Source: Carex sylvatica
Lineage: Eukaryota > Streptophyta > Magnoliopsida > Poales > Cyperaceae
Direction: 5' to 3'
Assembly: GCA_964058845.1 (NCBI GenBank)
Contig: CAXKVR010000001.1
Coordinates: 248,001 to 312,000 of the forward strand
Length of the DNA stretch: 64,000 bases
Part shown: positions 11,555 to 23,700 of the stretch, piece after piece
Numbering within the stretch: the first letter of the stretch is position 1
Layout of the letters: every line of letters begins with the position of its first letter
The notes under the pieces: generated by a model
Databases searched by the model: none
Told to the model about the DNA's origin: nothing
The model's input: the letters and a program-made list of their open reading frames with translations, nothing else
Program-made: the position numbers and the translations under genes

Positions 11555-13034
11555 TTGTAATTGAATCCCTCCTCAATTATGAATTATATACAAATTATTA
11601 TAATAAATATTAATATTATAAAGAGTAAATTTGTGAAACTTTCCAGTTTTGACCTGCATCCAAATTATCATGATAAATGAATTTAAAAAAAAATTGTTGA
11701 ACTTCATATTTTTTATAGTTTGCAATAAATGAATGATGCATTTGTATTGGGGCGATATTTTCCGACAATGGGTGGAGCTATGGACAGAGAAATTTATAAT
11801 TCGGACACTATTACCCTCCATTTAATCCCTCTTTTAATTTTACCATGTTAACAAAATTCCCCTGTTGTAATTCTTTATTCATTAAAAGGACTCTCCATTT
11901 ACACACTTACAAATCTAGAATGTATATATATCTCCATTCTTATATTATGCACGTAGTTGTCCTGATCCGCCAACGACTGAGATTGAAAGATGAATTTTTA
12001 AATTGGATATTAACCCTCTATCACATAATATGTATTTTTTTATTAAATACATCTATTTTATGTGTAGAAGTCTAAATTTAGTTAAAAACATACTCTCCAC
12101 ACAAACTGCTATATAGTTTATCACATTAAAATTGAATAAATCGCTAGCAACCCGTTTTCTTATTTCTCCTTATATCTATCTTCGATTCTTAATTACAATT
12201 AAATTATTTTCTTATTTATCTATTTTCTTTGTTTCATTTCTTCTCTTCATGTATAGTTTCGACAATAAAAATAGAAATAATCATATCTTTTCAGATTTTG
12301 TTTAGGGTTATTGTATCTTTGTGAATAGATGAATAACAGATCCTGTGTTGATGGAAACAATCATATTTTTCTGATCTGGAGAAAAAATAAAGAATATCTA
12401 GAACTTCTATGTAGAGAAATTTACATCAAGAATATATATGTAGAGAAAATCTCTATTTGAATCATAAATCATATATTTTTCAATTGTGTTTCTTCACAGA
12501 TTATTTCTCCTCTAAATCGTTTAATAGCATGTCTTGGTTATGGAGAAAATTAAATATTAAATCGCAATGATACTTTAAAATTTTTTTTTTCATGTTATAT
12601 TTTATCCTCTTTTTTTTTGTCATTTGTTGTTGTTTCTTTTATTTTTATTTATTATTTAGATTTCTATTTTTTATTTCTTTTATTTTCATTTAATTTTTTT
12701 TTGTGTGAATATCAAACAAAAAAGTCTATTCATACTCTATTCAATCTTATAATATGTCTCCGTTGCAACGCACGGGCATGATACTAGTAAAACACTTATC
12801 TTTAATATTTAACTTCGTCTATGCTTATGTAAAATTGGTTTAAGTGTAAAATGAGAAGACGAATTAATACAAGTACTTAAATAGGTTAAAAAGAGATTCA
12901 AATTTTTTAATCAGCTAATAATCAACTTATGTAAAAATTAAAATTTTCATCATAACGCACATAAATTTGCTATTATTTTTTATTGCATTATTTTCTACCA
13001 ACATGGTTTAAAATATTGATTAACATATATAGAT
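11555..13034. other. Gene-free AT-rich stretch with one possible Helitron end
   Basis: No coding signal rises above noise. The only structured element is the hairpin-CTAG end at 12,760-12,787, listed separately. Confidence 0.4.
12760..12788 (+). mobile_element. Possible Helitron 3' end
   Basis: CCGTTGCAACGCACGGG can fold into a short GC stem and is followed eight bases later by CTAG|T, the layout expected at a Helitron 3' terminus (hairpin, then CTRR, inserted before T). A diverged version of the same string lies at 42,863-42,890. The 5' end was not found. Confidence 0.4.
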
Positions 13035-13800
13035 CGATGGTTATCAATTACTGTTGAAAGGGACGAATTTAACGCGGCTGTGCTTGTGAAGGTTTACGAT
13101 ACATGTCGCGTTGGATTGTGCTGCTTGTCAACTAATTTGATTTGGGTCGAATTCTAATAAAATATGAATTTCAATCCATAAAAGTATTTTGAAATATGCA
13201 AATACAGATCATCCAAATTCAATAAAAGTAACAGATTCAAATATAAATTTTTATCAGTTACCAAAGCTGATTTAAGAACAATCCATATTTTAACAAAGAA
13301 TATTGCATATTTTAATTTAAAATTACAAAATGCTGTCTAAACGAGATAAAACTCTATATTAGAACAACAAATATAAATGCATATTGGAATTTTGTTTGTA
13401 CTTTAATTATTTTAAATCTTATATAACATGCTTGTTATGAAACTTTTTGTAAAATTATATCTGAAAGTCCCAATAACATATACAATTAACCTTGTAAAAT
13501 GCTTGGAAAGAAACCAACGAAACAAAGATAAAGTCTAATGCTCGTGTACTCGTGTAGTGTTGCCGTGTTGGTTCACCTCTTGGACTAAGATAATTATTAA
13601 GTGTGGAGAAACATATGATGCAGTTATAATTATATAACAATATTTGAGTGAAAAGCTTGACATACAAATTAATCTATCCAACAATACATACTTGATGAAT
13701 GTTATGTTTTATTCAAGAGTGACAACTGAGAGACAAAAATACAAATTAATTAAGACATTGAAAATTAAAAATATACAATCAAGATGACACATGTACTTTA
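13035..13800 (+). repeat. Second block of window-scale inverted repeat
   Basis: This segment matches 60,700-61,600 in reverse complement. Shared phrases include GATACATGTCGC, TTGGATTGTGCTGCTTGTCAAC and TTTGGGTCGAATT, and the downstream GACATACAAATTAAT and GACAACTGAGAGACAAAAAT blocks. It has no coding potential. Confidence 0.75.
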
Positions 13801-14031
13801 TTTTGATTACATTTTGTCTCGAATTAAGAATCATAATTATAGTACTACTTTTATGTGGAAATTAATTTGGGATTGTGAACTTATCATTCTAGTTTTGTCA
13901 ATTTTTGTAGAAAAAAATTAATATAGCAGAAGCAGATTATGTCTTTAGCCAATATGACAAAATTAAATTGATTAGGTCCATTAATGCCTAGTCCAATCCA
14001 ACCAAAATCTAAAGAGAACCTTAGTCTCACA

Positions 14032-14040
14032 TCTATATAA
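14032..14040 (+). promoter_or_regulatory. TATA box ahead of a long inverted repeat
   Basis: TCTATATAA is followed by a pyrimidine-rich leader with AAACCCTAGC, a common plant 5' leader phrase. The first arm of a large inverted repeat starts about 50 bp downstream. Confidence 0.5.
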
Positions 14041-14086
14041 ACTCCTCCTTAAACCCTAGCTGCCAAAACCCCAATTTCTCCCCTTC

Positions 14087-14773
14087 GGATCCAAACTGCC
14101 GCTGGATCTAAATCAACCAGCCGACTTCTGTAGAGAACTACCACCTATACATCTATTTTATGAAGGAGAGTTCAACACGAGAATTGTAGTGCTCGCATAT
14201 ACGAATCTGAGAGTCTCCACGGCCGAGAAAAAACGAAAACAATGACTGCTGCGCATATCCTTTCTCAACTGCAAACTCCACAAGCGGATTTATAAACCTT
14301 CCCCCATATCTGATACTCGTTTAATCCATTTTCATAGTAGTGCGTAAGATTATGAGTACAAATAATTAGATTTTATTTCTTTTCATAAAAAAAAAAAAGA
14401 TTCTATTTCTATATGTATGGTACAATGACTAGAATTTCCACCCGAATGTAATATATTTGCTTGAAATCTTTGAGTTATATGTGTTTCACGGATCTCTACA
14501 AAGCAAAACTAGAGAAACGGTTTCAGATTTGGGGGAGGGTTTTTGGATCCGCTTGTAAAGTTTGCTGTTTAGTAAGGATAAGCACAGTAGTCACTGTTTT
14601 GGACTTTTCTCGACTGTGGAGACTCCGACCAGGATGAATCCAGCGCTCACAGATTCGTATCTGTGAGTACTACAACTCTCGTGTTGAACTCTTCTTCGGA
14701 AACTGAATGTACGGGTGACAGTTCTCTGTGCAAGTTGGCTGGTTGGTTTAGATCCAGCGGGAGTTTTGGACTT
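14087..14773 (+). repeat. Long inverted repeat with ~220-245-bp arms
   Basis: The left arm (14,087-14,305) matches the reverse complement of 14,531-14,773. Shared phrases include GCTGGATCTAAA.CAACCAGCC, GAGAGTTCAACACGAGA, TACGAATCTG, GGAGTCTCCAC (with an offset), and CAAGCGGAT near the loop. The spacer is about 225 bp. Arm identity looks like 75-85% with small indels. A transcript from the TATA at 14,032 would fold into a long hairpin. A 75-residue frame on the minus strand of the right arm resembles no family I know and is probably incidental. The unit could be an inverted duplication of a 5'-exon fragment. Confidence 0.72.
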
Positions 14774-14818
14774 CTTGATTGAAATAAATGTGATATTCGA
14801 ACCAACCAGTAGGGTCAC

Positions 14819-16742
14819 CTTCTTTTTTCAACAAATGCCAGACATAAACGAACTATGTTCCTTCTTCCCGTTTAATATACTGAGATAAGTCATCCATTTT
14901 TCCACTAAAGGAGCATGAGGGTGGTTTGACCTTGATCGTTGCCACATCACTGCATGGCTAGGAATGCTGATTTCATCTAGCCAACTGAAAGTCATGCTGG
15001 GTAGAATTGCTTTTTCTGAATAAACTGCTAATGAATGGGTCCAGGTAGGACCAACGGGTCAGGACCAGGTAGGACCAACTTAAACTGCTATGGATGGAAT
15101 CAAAATTGGCTTCACCATGAACTGCTTAGACTGATTGTGGAGTTGAAGTCATATCACCTAAGGTACCTGCATCTTTGAGTTTGAATCCGAAACCGTTCAA
15201 TCTGCTTCAGCACAAATATTAAAGGGGACTCATGCATCCACCTCGGGCTGATTTAGTCTGGATTTTGATCAGACGGTCCGGATCCAAACTCAAAATTTCA
15301 GTTACTACAGAGGGATCCGGACTCCTGTGGAGTTGGGCCGCTGGGGTCTAAATTAATTATTATTTTGATAAAACTTGTGACCCAAATGCATATTGTACTT
15401 CAACAATGTAACTAACAATATATTAACTAATGGTATCACATTACCTCCAGCTAGCGCCTCCGGTGGTACATGAAACAGAGGAGGATAAAAAGCGAATGTT
15501 TTTTTACTAGACTCGAGTTTCAGTAATTAAGGGAGACCGGAGGCGGTTTCGGATTTTAGTTTTGGGCCCGTTAAAGGTAGTTGAATGGGCCTATATTATC
15601 TAAAAATAGTCTTCCTTTATTGGAGAAATTTATATCTATACCTATCGCATCTTAATAATTTAGGACCAGAAGTATCTGTCGTATATTTGATAAATTAAGG
15701 GGTGTCGCTTGCATATTTGGTCAATCAGGGGTTCTTTTGTAATTTTTCTCCTGGGGGTGTCTGTCAGACACTATTGTGTCGTCTCACGTATTATATTGTC
15801 TTGTATTAGATGATACGTTCTATATCTCTTCGGAGTCTAAGATGTATGATTGCGAGAATAGTCTGTATGTTTGTGCTTTATTTTTTATTTTTTGAGCCGA
15901 GTTGGCTACCCGCGTGTTGTGAGGTCTTACTGGTTTTATCTTGTATTTTTTTCTCATTGGGTAATAAAAAGGTGTCAAAAATCTGTTGCGGTATTCCGAA
16001 GACATAAGTCTTTACTTGCCGAACTTCGTTATCATCTTTGCAATGACCGTTGTCTTGCTCGAAATCAATTATGAGTTGGAACATTGACTTTACAATATTG
16101 TACTTTAATTATATAAACTCTTTGACAACTAGCTAGACAATTTATTGAAATCGAAATTTGATTTAATTAAAGAAAGATTAAGAATAAAGCAATAACTTGT
16201 AAATGATGTTATTATTAAAATGTGTATTGTTATTAATTAAGCAAGGACTCAGAATGATTATAAATGTGATTTATTATATATGTGCTACCACGAATATGAC
16301 ATGTACACAATTTTTGTTATCCACATAATCTGAAATTATGAGCTTACCACAAATATGAAGCCTACGTGGCATGACTTACTTGACCGACCGACGTCCAAGA
16401 TTTGACTTTCAAACCAGTTTATATATATATCTATGCAACTTCTATATTATTCATGCATGCTTATGGTTCTATTCATGATAACTATATATCATGCAATTCA
16501 TGTCTTGTTTCATGCATGCATGTTGTGCAGCTTATAACAACTATGGCTTTTATAAGATATATATATTAACCTGGTATCAAATGAGATAAAAACGTACATG
16601 TATTGATTGTCCGTACACACATAGCTTTTACAAAAATTAATTCTACTAATGACTCTAGTCAAAGTTGAGTTCGTCATTAATTATATTGACCAAAACCTGG
16701 CCCGTTGTTCGCATCATCTCCAAACGACTGCCACAACAAGAA
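14819..16742. other. No gene recognised; several overlapping short frames
   Basis: Four short frames overlap on both strands at 15,810-16,084 without any family resemblance, and none is credible. A stretch around 15,185-15,330 carries GGATCCGGACTC-type phrases that recur near 36,340-36,470, so it is probably a decayed MITE. (GGTAGGACCAAC) is duplicated near 15,045-15,078. Confidence 0.4.
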
Positions 16743-16884
16743 GGTATGCACTTTTCGTGAAGGTAAAAAGTGACTTTTCGCGACAGAATACTGTCATAAA
16801 CATATTTTTTCTATTAGTGACGATACTTTTAGTGACAGAGTACCGTCATAAATGTGTTTTTTCTCTTGCGAAAAGTGCCTACTT
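16743..16884. mobile_element. Short palindromic MITE, copy 1
   Basis: GTATGCACTTTTCG at the left and the inverse of GTAGGCACTTTTCGC at the right bound internal GTGACAGAGTACCGTCATAAA-like phrases repeated in both directions. A shorter relative lies at 29,123-29,211. The CACTTTT ends suggest a CACTA-type derivative, which is inference. Confidence 0.5.
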
Positions 16885-17685
16885 TCATGCTACGAAAAAA
16901 ACACCAAAAGTAAAATATTTACAATAAGTACTAAATATATATGTAGAACATAATAAAACAATATGTTTCTTAATTAAGGTTAACGCTTGACAAAAGGTTG
17001 GATGTGTGAAAAATGTTTTACTAATTTTACCATTTCTTATACAAACATATTAATTACAAGTGAATTCAGCCATATGAGCTTCTGGTTCTGTATCGTACTA
17101 ACGGATCTAATTATAAGTACAAGTGTCAAATTGGATTGATTACAAGCAATTGAAAACTGTTGCTTATATATCTTTTTGGCAAAAATTCTTATCAATGAAT
17201 CAAATCCAGCTTGACATTAATTAGAAAGAATAAGTGACCTTACTTTGCCATTGTACAATCTGAAGTTCTGAACCAATTTATTTGAAAGTTCTTTGTTCAT
17301 TTTTTTTTTATGCGAAAGGCAAAAGGGTCCATCATTATTGTTATTAAAACTAACTTTTTAAACAAGATTTTAATTTTGTGCACATTTTTTTTAATTTTGA
17401 AAGGTGAAAATTGAGTTATAAGGGTTCTGACGAGACCATTGTCAGAGAAAGTGCCGACAATATATATATATATATATCCTAGAAGAGATGAACTACGTTT
17501 TTCAGACATTTTTCAAGATAAGGGCATAATGGTCATTTTATTTTATTTTTATTTTTATTTCTATTAATATGTATTTTGAATTGATGAGATTAACAAACTG
17601 GGATATTAATAAAGTCATGAGTTTACATGGAAAAATAAATACATTTAAAATTTTTATTGGGCAAATGTTTAAATTATGAAGTAGT
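16885..17685. other. Gene-free AT-rich stretch
   Basis: Contains a (TA)n run near 17,460 and poly-T tracts. No coding or RNA-gene signal is seen. Confidence 0.4.
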
Positions 17686-18163
17686 TAGGGGTGTTCATTG
17701 GTCTGGTGGTTTATTCGGTTTTGAACTGAACCAAATTAGTTCGGATTAAATAGTTCGATTTTTTTAGTTTAATGGTTCGGTTCAGTTTGTATTTTAAAAC
17801 CGAATTATAACTTCGGTTCGGTTCGATTTGAAAATTTTTAAAACCGAAATAATCGAACTTTTATATATTATGAATTTAATTCGGACCACCCCAGTTTATT
17901 CCTTAATACTCTGGTTTGTTTCTTAATCAATTGCTTTAAATACTTCGGTTTATTTCTTAATACCCTGGTTTATTTCTTAATATACTTTGATTTATTATAA
18001 ATCAATTGTTTTAAATAAAAAAATTAATATATTTCAGTTTGAACCGAACAAACTGCACAAACCGAAATAAAACTTTGGTTTGATTCAGTTCGGTTCGGTT
18101 GCAATGCTAATTCTGTTCGATTCGGTTATATTTTTAAAACCAAATAACCGATGAACACCCCTA
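17686..18163. mobile_element. Non-autonomous hAT element (TAGGGGTGTTCAT ends)
   Basis: The 478-bp element has near-perfect inverted ends: TAGGGGTGTTCATTGG at the left and CCGATGAACACCCCTA at the right. The subterminal regions are packed with GGTTCGGTT and AACCGAA phrases. Flanks GAAGTAG and GAAGCTAG look like a slightly diverged 8-bp duplication. It has no transposase. Confidence 0.8.
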
Positions 18164-18239
18164 GAAGCTAGAAGTAGTGATGGATATATATATATTTCTT
18201 TAAAAAGGAAAAAAACTTTCAGATAATATAGGCCTATTC

Positions 18240-18720
18240 TTAGCCCTCATAACCCACCAGTAGCTCCCTTTACTGGCCCAAACTAAAAATAGTTATCTCA
18301 GACCAATTAAAATTGGAAATCTGAAACTGTGTAACCCGAAACCGCCTTTGCTCTCCACTTTATCACTCAAAACTCCACTCTCACCTCTTGCCCGGTTAAT
18401 TTTACTTTTACTTCCTCTTGCTCCCTCTTCTCTCTCAACTCGGTAAAGGCACTAGCAATTTGTCCCTCTTCTCTCTCACCTCCCTTGGCAACTTTTTTTT
18501 TTTAATTTAATGGGATGGATGAAAACAAGAAGAAAATGGATGGAAATAAGGAACCCAGCCAACAAAGGATGATAAATGACATTGCAAAGCAGCCGAAAGA
18601 ACTGTCCATTTTGTATGGTATCCTCTGGAGAAACTGGATACACCTGTTTCCCTTCTTTTCTTCTCCGAGGTTTCTCTCTCTACTCTACTCTACTTCACCT
18701 TTTTTTTTTTTGTAATTTCT
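18240..18720 (+). pseudogene. Possible 5' fragment of an unidentified gene
   Basis: A pyrimidine-rich leader-like stretch (18,340-18,500, many CTCTC and CCTC runs) precedes an ATG at 18,515 that opens a 66-residue frame. Its first ~40 residues (MDENKKKMDGNKEPSQQRMI...) look like normal soluble protein before the frame runs into pyrimidine-encoded Phe/Ser/Leu. A real splice donor might lie before the CT-rich part. I do not recognise the family and see no downstream exons. Confidence 0.25.
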
Positions 18721-19390
18721 TGTGAGCTATAACAAATGGATAACATATAGTGATGCTGTTTTATTGGTTAATCGATTTGTATTTTAGATTTCTTGACACA
18801 TTCTTGATTTTGTATCTGGATTCCTTTAAAAATAGTATTCTTCCTAACTAGCATCCAATTTCTATCTCCTTTTGCTTAGTTAGTTGCTATGCTTGACCCA
18901 ATTATCTTATTCTGTAAGTTATAGTTTGCAGTACTTGTTAATCCAAGTTGATTTCAGTATCATAGTAATTCATTTGGGTTTGCTTTGCTGTTTTGATAGA
19001 GGTGAGCTGTTGCACACTTCAATTTCTTGCTTTAAGCACTAGTAAGAATTTTAGAATTCATTTATAAGGTGTTGCTACCAGTAATCTTGACTGGTACATG
19101 TCTGTACCAGTGATTCATGTTATCTGGTTCAATTATTCTAATTGTACGAATGGATTCTTGCTCTAAACATTTCTAACACCCGTCTTTGCTGATGTACCAA
19201 TTTATAAAGTCTTGTACCTGCAGCGTTATATTACATCTGTTTATGTTTCTAAATCAGTTCTCACACTAGTACCAGTCAATAATAGTGTTTTTTCGGTTTC
19301 TGGTGCATTATGATGCAAAAAACTCCAGACCTAGTTTGTGCCATTTTGTCCTTTTATCGATTGATGACGTGGCATCATTTTGGTGCTATA
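18721..19390. other. GTACCAG-type repeat, no gene
   Basis: Phrases such as GTACCAGT and ACTGGTACA recur around 19,080-19,280 and again near 21,050, 24,050, 39,880 and, inverted, 59,250-59,390. This marks a dispersed repeat of unknown class. Confidence 0.4.
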
Positions 19391-20900
19391 CAAATTAAAA
19401 AAAATATTTTTTTATATATTGAGACAAACACTATCAAATAGAAAGCAACAAAAAAAAAAGTTCAATAGATGATCACATAATAAAAATATTAATTTCTCAC
19501 ATTAAATTATTTATACGCAACACATGTAACAATTTATTAATAAATATTATATAATTTTCAATCATACATTTAGATTTGACAATAAATAATAATTGATTAA
19601 TTAATGTTTATATGTATTTCTTTATAAAATATCAATATCACTATCTAAGACATGAAATAATCACTCTCTGTTCTCTTAATTTATTTTTCAACAACACATT
19701 ACAAATTCAAACAAGCCTTACGGAGCAAGACAAAATACAACTTGTTATTCTATCGCTACTTTTTACTAATGAAAACTACCACATTGAAATCGCTGTTGTT
19801 AAAAAACTATCAACATTGGTGTCAATGCCGTTAATAAGGTTAATGGATAGTGTAATCGGAACACTAGATACGCCCTTCTTTTTTCTCCCTTTGCTTTCAT
19901 TGTCATCAGATATCTCCATTTTCCAAATTATCAAAAAATCAAACTCCGCATAGAACGGAGTCTCTAATTCGGGGATCTAAAATATTTGTGCAATTAAACA
20001 AATTAATTGTTAGCGTCTACACATTTCACAAATATTGAACTGTTTTATAGTATAATATAAGATTATTCTAAATTAATTTATGGGATTATTGACATAAAAA
20101 GGTTTGTATAGTTGTACCATTTTATCAAGTCTAACATGTTGGGAAGAAAAATAGAAAAAAATGTTTATAACTTATACATGTCGTACTCATTTGTAACGAC
20201 AAATGCATATATAGTCAAGTTTTTAAATGAACAAAAATTTTGATCACGAAGAAGTAATTCGAAGAAAGAGGAATAAAAAATTTACTACCTTCATTTGCTT
20301 CCTCCAATATCTCGCATATATTAGCAGAATTCAACAGTGAACACCAAATGTAAATATAAAAAATGTATATTTTATAATTTATGATTCATGATCTAATTCT
20401 CATGTGTACAACGGTGGTAGAAATTGTTTCAATGTCAATATATAACAAGGATTGAAGAATTAAAATAGGAGAACCATTTAAAAAGTGTGAACATTGTTAG
20501 GTAAATCACACGAAAAAGCTTAACCAACAAAACCGAATCTCATTAAAAGAATGAAAATAATATGAACGGGTCTCTTGAATAAACAATTATTACTCCTCAA
20601 AAACAAAGGTCGTTTATTTTGAGTAAATTCGAGATTAGGCCTGGAATTATTTACCTATACATAGGCCATGCTATTGGGGGTGACCTATGACACTTTTTCA
20701 CGGGTACTATAACAAATAAAATTAGCTGGTATTCATTCATAACATGAAATTTGGAGTTTGATATTTAACTATTGGCATAAATTATTGGAAATTTTTACTT
20801 GAGTCATGGCTTAAGTTGTTATAAATTTAGATATTAAGACCTCCAAAAAAAAAAAAAAAATTTACAGATGAGACCTCTAAATTATTAAATTCTTGAAACA
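19390..20900 (+). repeat. Tandem duplication, copy 1
   Basis: Shares an ordered set of blocks with 21,440-23,700: GAGACAAACACTATCAAATA, AGAAAGCAACAAAAAAA, CACATAATAAA, ATAAATAATA, a type-B promoter-like module, GAGATTAGGCCTGGAATTATT and the ACAAATAAAAT block. Copy 1 lacks the two transposons present in copy 2. Confidence 0.7.
20286..20512 (+). repeat. Promoter-like module copy 2 (type B)
   Basis: ACCTTCATTTGCTTCCTCC at the start, TATATAAC near 20,440, and the core with GTGTGAACATTGTTAGGTAAATCACAC at 20,472-20,511. Confidence 0.7.
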
Positions 20901-21659
20901 AGACCTTTGAATACATTAAAGCACTGCACCAACTGGTAAAGTTGTGAACAATAGGGATAGATAAGCACATAAGCAATAAGCAATAAGCAAGCAAGCTTTT
21001 GTAACTGACGATTTTAAAAAAAAAGAACAGCTAAAATTTAGTACTAGTACAGCATAACAGTGCCATCAGTTGCAAATTGACACCGAACCCGGTACTGTAC
21101 CAAATTAAGATTGTACCAAAGGGCACAAACTTAAAATTTGTTTTAAGTTCAACAAGAAAAATACTAAATACAAAATAGTAATGCAAAGCCAGGTCCGCTT
21201 TGGTATTAGCTCAGTCTGGTACAAAGTAAAGTGATTTTGGTGCTACTTATGTAAATCAACCCAGCTAGGAGCTATAGCATTGTCAGTTTTAAGATTGTCC
21301 CACTCTCTTACTTTAATCGATCCTTCTTTGCCAGAATCAAGCTGAAAAGTAAGAAGATATTAAGTTAATTTAAGCTTGATTGGAATATAGCTGGATCGGT
21401 TAGAACAATTGAGCTAGGCAAATTGGGTTATCAAATTTACTTTACAAGCAACAAAAAAATTATATATATTGAGATATATACTATATTTCAAATAGAAAGC
21501 AACAAAAAAAGAAGAAATTTCAATAATTAATCACATAATAAAGTAATTCATTCCTCGCATTGAATTATGCATATTCCACACATGCATTTGACAATAAATA
21601 ATAGTTGATTCAACAATTAAATATACTTCAATTTAATAATTTTTTTCTTATAAATTGTA

Positions 21660-22077
21660 GATGAGGTTCAAATGCCTTTATTTTTTGTGCCTCCATCATG
21701 CATCTATTTTTGAAAATTTTAATAACTCAAAATTTGAATGATAAACATCAAAATAAAGCCGTTAGATGTGATCTATGTTATTTTCTCTATGTGCTCATAA
21801 AAATTTATCACATTTCAATTTTGTTTTTATGTGAATCAATTAGTTAAAAAATCAACGTATAGAAATTATCCATATTAGTACATTTTGTACAAACTTTTGA
21901 TGACAACCAAAACAAAGTTTAAATGTCATATTTTTTTACTTAAACATAGATAAAATAAAGTAGATCATATTCAATGGTTTTATGTTGACTTTTAAGTTTC
22001 AAATTTTAAATTATTAAAACTTTTTAAAATGGAGACATGATGAAAGCACAAAAAATAAAGACATTTGAACTGTTCTC
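21660..22077. mobile_element. 418-bp MITE with ATTGTA flanks
   Basis: The terminal inverted repeats are long and imperfect: GATGAGGTTCAAATGCC... at the left and the inverse of GAGAACAGTTCAAATGTC... at the right. Both continue with CTTTATTTTTTGTGC and ATCATG. ATTGTA is present directly outside each end (21,654-21,659 and 22,078-22,083). Copy 1 of the tandem duplication has no insert here. No coding capacity. Confidence 0.75.
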
Positions 22078-22209
22078 ATTGTATATATCATTATCTAAGA
22101 AATAAAATAGTCACTCTTTTCTCATAATTTATTTTTCACAATACAAAATATGACACGATTCTAACATTAAAAGTTTCAAAAACAGAAAAACTTATTATTC
22201 CGTCATGCA

Positions 22210-22217
22210 AACTACAT
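22210..22217 (+). repeat. 8-bp target-site duplication AACTACAT (left)
   Basis: Exact match to 22,860-22,867, and the 8-bp length expected for hAT insertion. Confidence 0.9.
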
Positions 22218-22859
22218 TAGAGGTTTGCAATTACCTGATGGGGGCGGACCCGACCCGTACCCACCCGTGCCCGTTACCCGGGTTACCCGTGCCCGAGCCC
22301 GGGTATGGGTCGGGTAAACGGGTACACGGGTACGGGTAAAAAACGGGTAGGGTACGGTTATTTGGTTCAAAACCCGAGCAAACCCGGTCCGATTTACGCC
22401 CGACCCGACCCGACCCGACCAGACCGACCCGACCCGGACCTGTACCCGACCTGGCCCGACCCGGACCCGACCCCGAACCCGTACCCGAACTCGTTAAAAA
22501 ATTCAAAAAAATTCAAAAAAATTCAGAAAAATTCAGAAAAATTCAAAAAAATTCAAAAAAAATTCAAAAAAATTCAAAAAAATTCAAAAAAATTCAAAAA
22601 AATTCAATTTTTTTTGAAATTTCGAATTTCCCGCCTAAAAAAACAGGAAAAAAAAAAAAAACGGGTACCCGACCCGGACCGCCATACCCGTACCACGGGC
22701 ACGGGTAAAACTCGGGTAGAGTACGGTTTTTGAAAATTATACCCGAGTATATCCGACCCGAGATACACGTTTACCCGACCTACTCGTACCCGACTCAAAT
22801 CCGTACCCGACCCCGGGTAAACTCGGTCCGCCCGAACCCGGTCCGAGAGCAGCCCTCTA
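22218..22859. mobile_element. GC-rich non-autonomous hAT element
   Basis: The 642-bp element has ends TAGAGGTTTGC and (inverted) TAGAGGGCTGC, flanked by AACTACAT on both sides. Both subterminal regions are packed with CGGGTA and CCCGAC words in opposite orientations, far richer in GC than any neighbour. The centre (about 22,497-22,607) is an uninterrupted run of about 11 ten-base units of ATTCAAAAAA with minor variants. Long frames of Arg/Pro/Gly and Lys/Phe across it are artefacts of these repeats. Confidence 0.88.
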
Positions 22860-22867
22860 AACTACAT
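22860..22867 (+). repeat. 8-bp target-site duplication AACTACAT (right)
   Basis: Exact match to 22,210-22,217. Confidence 0.9.
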
Positions 22868-22987
22868 TCATTGATTGCTAGATACAACCTTCTAGCAATG
22901 AAAGGAAAGGTAGGGAAGGTAGATACAACCTTCCTTTGTTTCCTCCTTTGTTTCCTCCAATATCTCGCATATATCTCGCATGATTTA

Positions 22988-23225
22988 CTACCTTCCTTTG
23001 TTTCCTCCAATATCTCGCATATATTTGCAAAATTAAACAGAGAACACCAAATTGTACGTGAAAATAAAAAAAAATTATACTTTATATTTATGATTCATGA
23101 TCTAATCCTCATGGGTATGTACAGCGGTGGTAGAAATTGTTTGAATGTCAATATATAACAAGGATTGAAGAATTAAAACTGGGAAAATATTTAAAAATTA
23201 TGAACATTGTTAGGTAAATCACACG
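22988..23225 (+). repeat. Promoter-like module copy 3 (type B)
   Basis: ACCTTCCTTTGTTTCCTCC at the start, TATATAAC near 23,152, core with TTATGAACATTGTTAGGTAAATCACAC at 23,185-23,225. Confidence 0.7.
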
Positions 23226-23700
23226 AAAAAACTTAACGAACAAAACCAAATCTCATTTAAAGAATGAAAATAATATGAACGGCCGGTCTCTTGAATAAAT
23301 AATTATTGCTCCTAAAAAGGAAAGGTCTTTTCTTTGAGCAAATTCGAGATTAGGCCTAGAATTATTTACCTATATATAGGCTATGCTATTGGGTGACCTA
23401 CGGAACTTTTTCAGGGGTACTATAACAAATAAAATAGGCCTAAAATTATTTATGACATGAAATTGGCCCCTAATAATAATATAACGGGGCTTAATTTATT
23501 GCCAATTGACCAATTATAATAAAACAAAAATTTAATTGGTTTGGGAGTTTGATATTTAACTATTGGTAGAAGTTGAGTCATGGATTAAGTTGCTATAAAT
23601 TTATATATGAAGACCTCTAAGAAGGAAAAATAGAAAATTACCTATCAGACCTTCAAATTATTATACTCTTCAAACAAGACCTTTGAATACTTTAATTTTT

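Larger units (their letters stand above)
21440..23700 (+). repeat. Tandem duplication, copy 2
   Basis: Repeats the block order of 19,390-20,900 but is enlarged by two insertions with target duplications, at 21,660-22,077 and 22,218-22,859. A short local duplication of TTTGTTTCCTCC and ATCTCGCAT phrases lies at 22,925-23,020. Confidence 0.7.

Noticed and set aside
4380..13076. Direct repeat GA(T/C)GAATTTAA(T/C)GC bounding the 8.6-kb segment with the lipid-transfer gene, suggesting a single large insertion
   Set aside because: The similarity covers only about 35 bases with several mismatches and the right arm does not give a clean empty site; chance or ordinary array homology is as likely.
15805..16084. 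Four overlapping frames of 61-68 residues on both strands
   Set aside because: No frame stands out, none resembles a family, and no promoter or splice signals are nearby.
22231..22798. Several 64-142-residue frames on both strands
   Set aside because: They translate CGGGTA/CCCGAC words and ATTCAAAAAA repeats of a hAT element; the Pro/Arg/Gly and Lys/Phe runs are artefacts.
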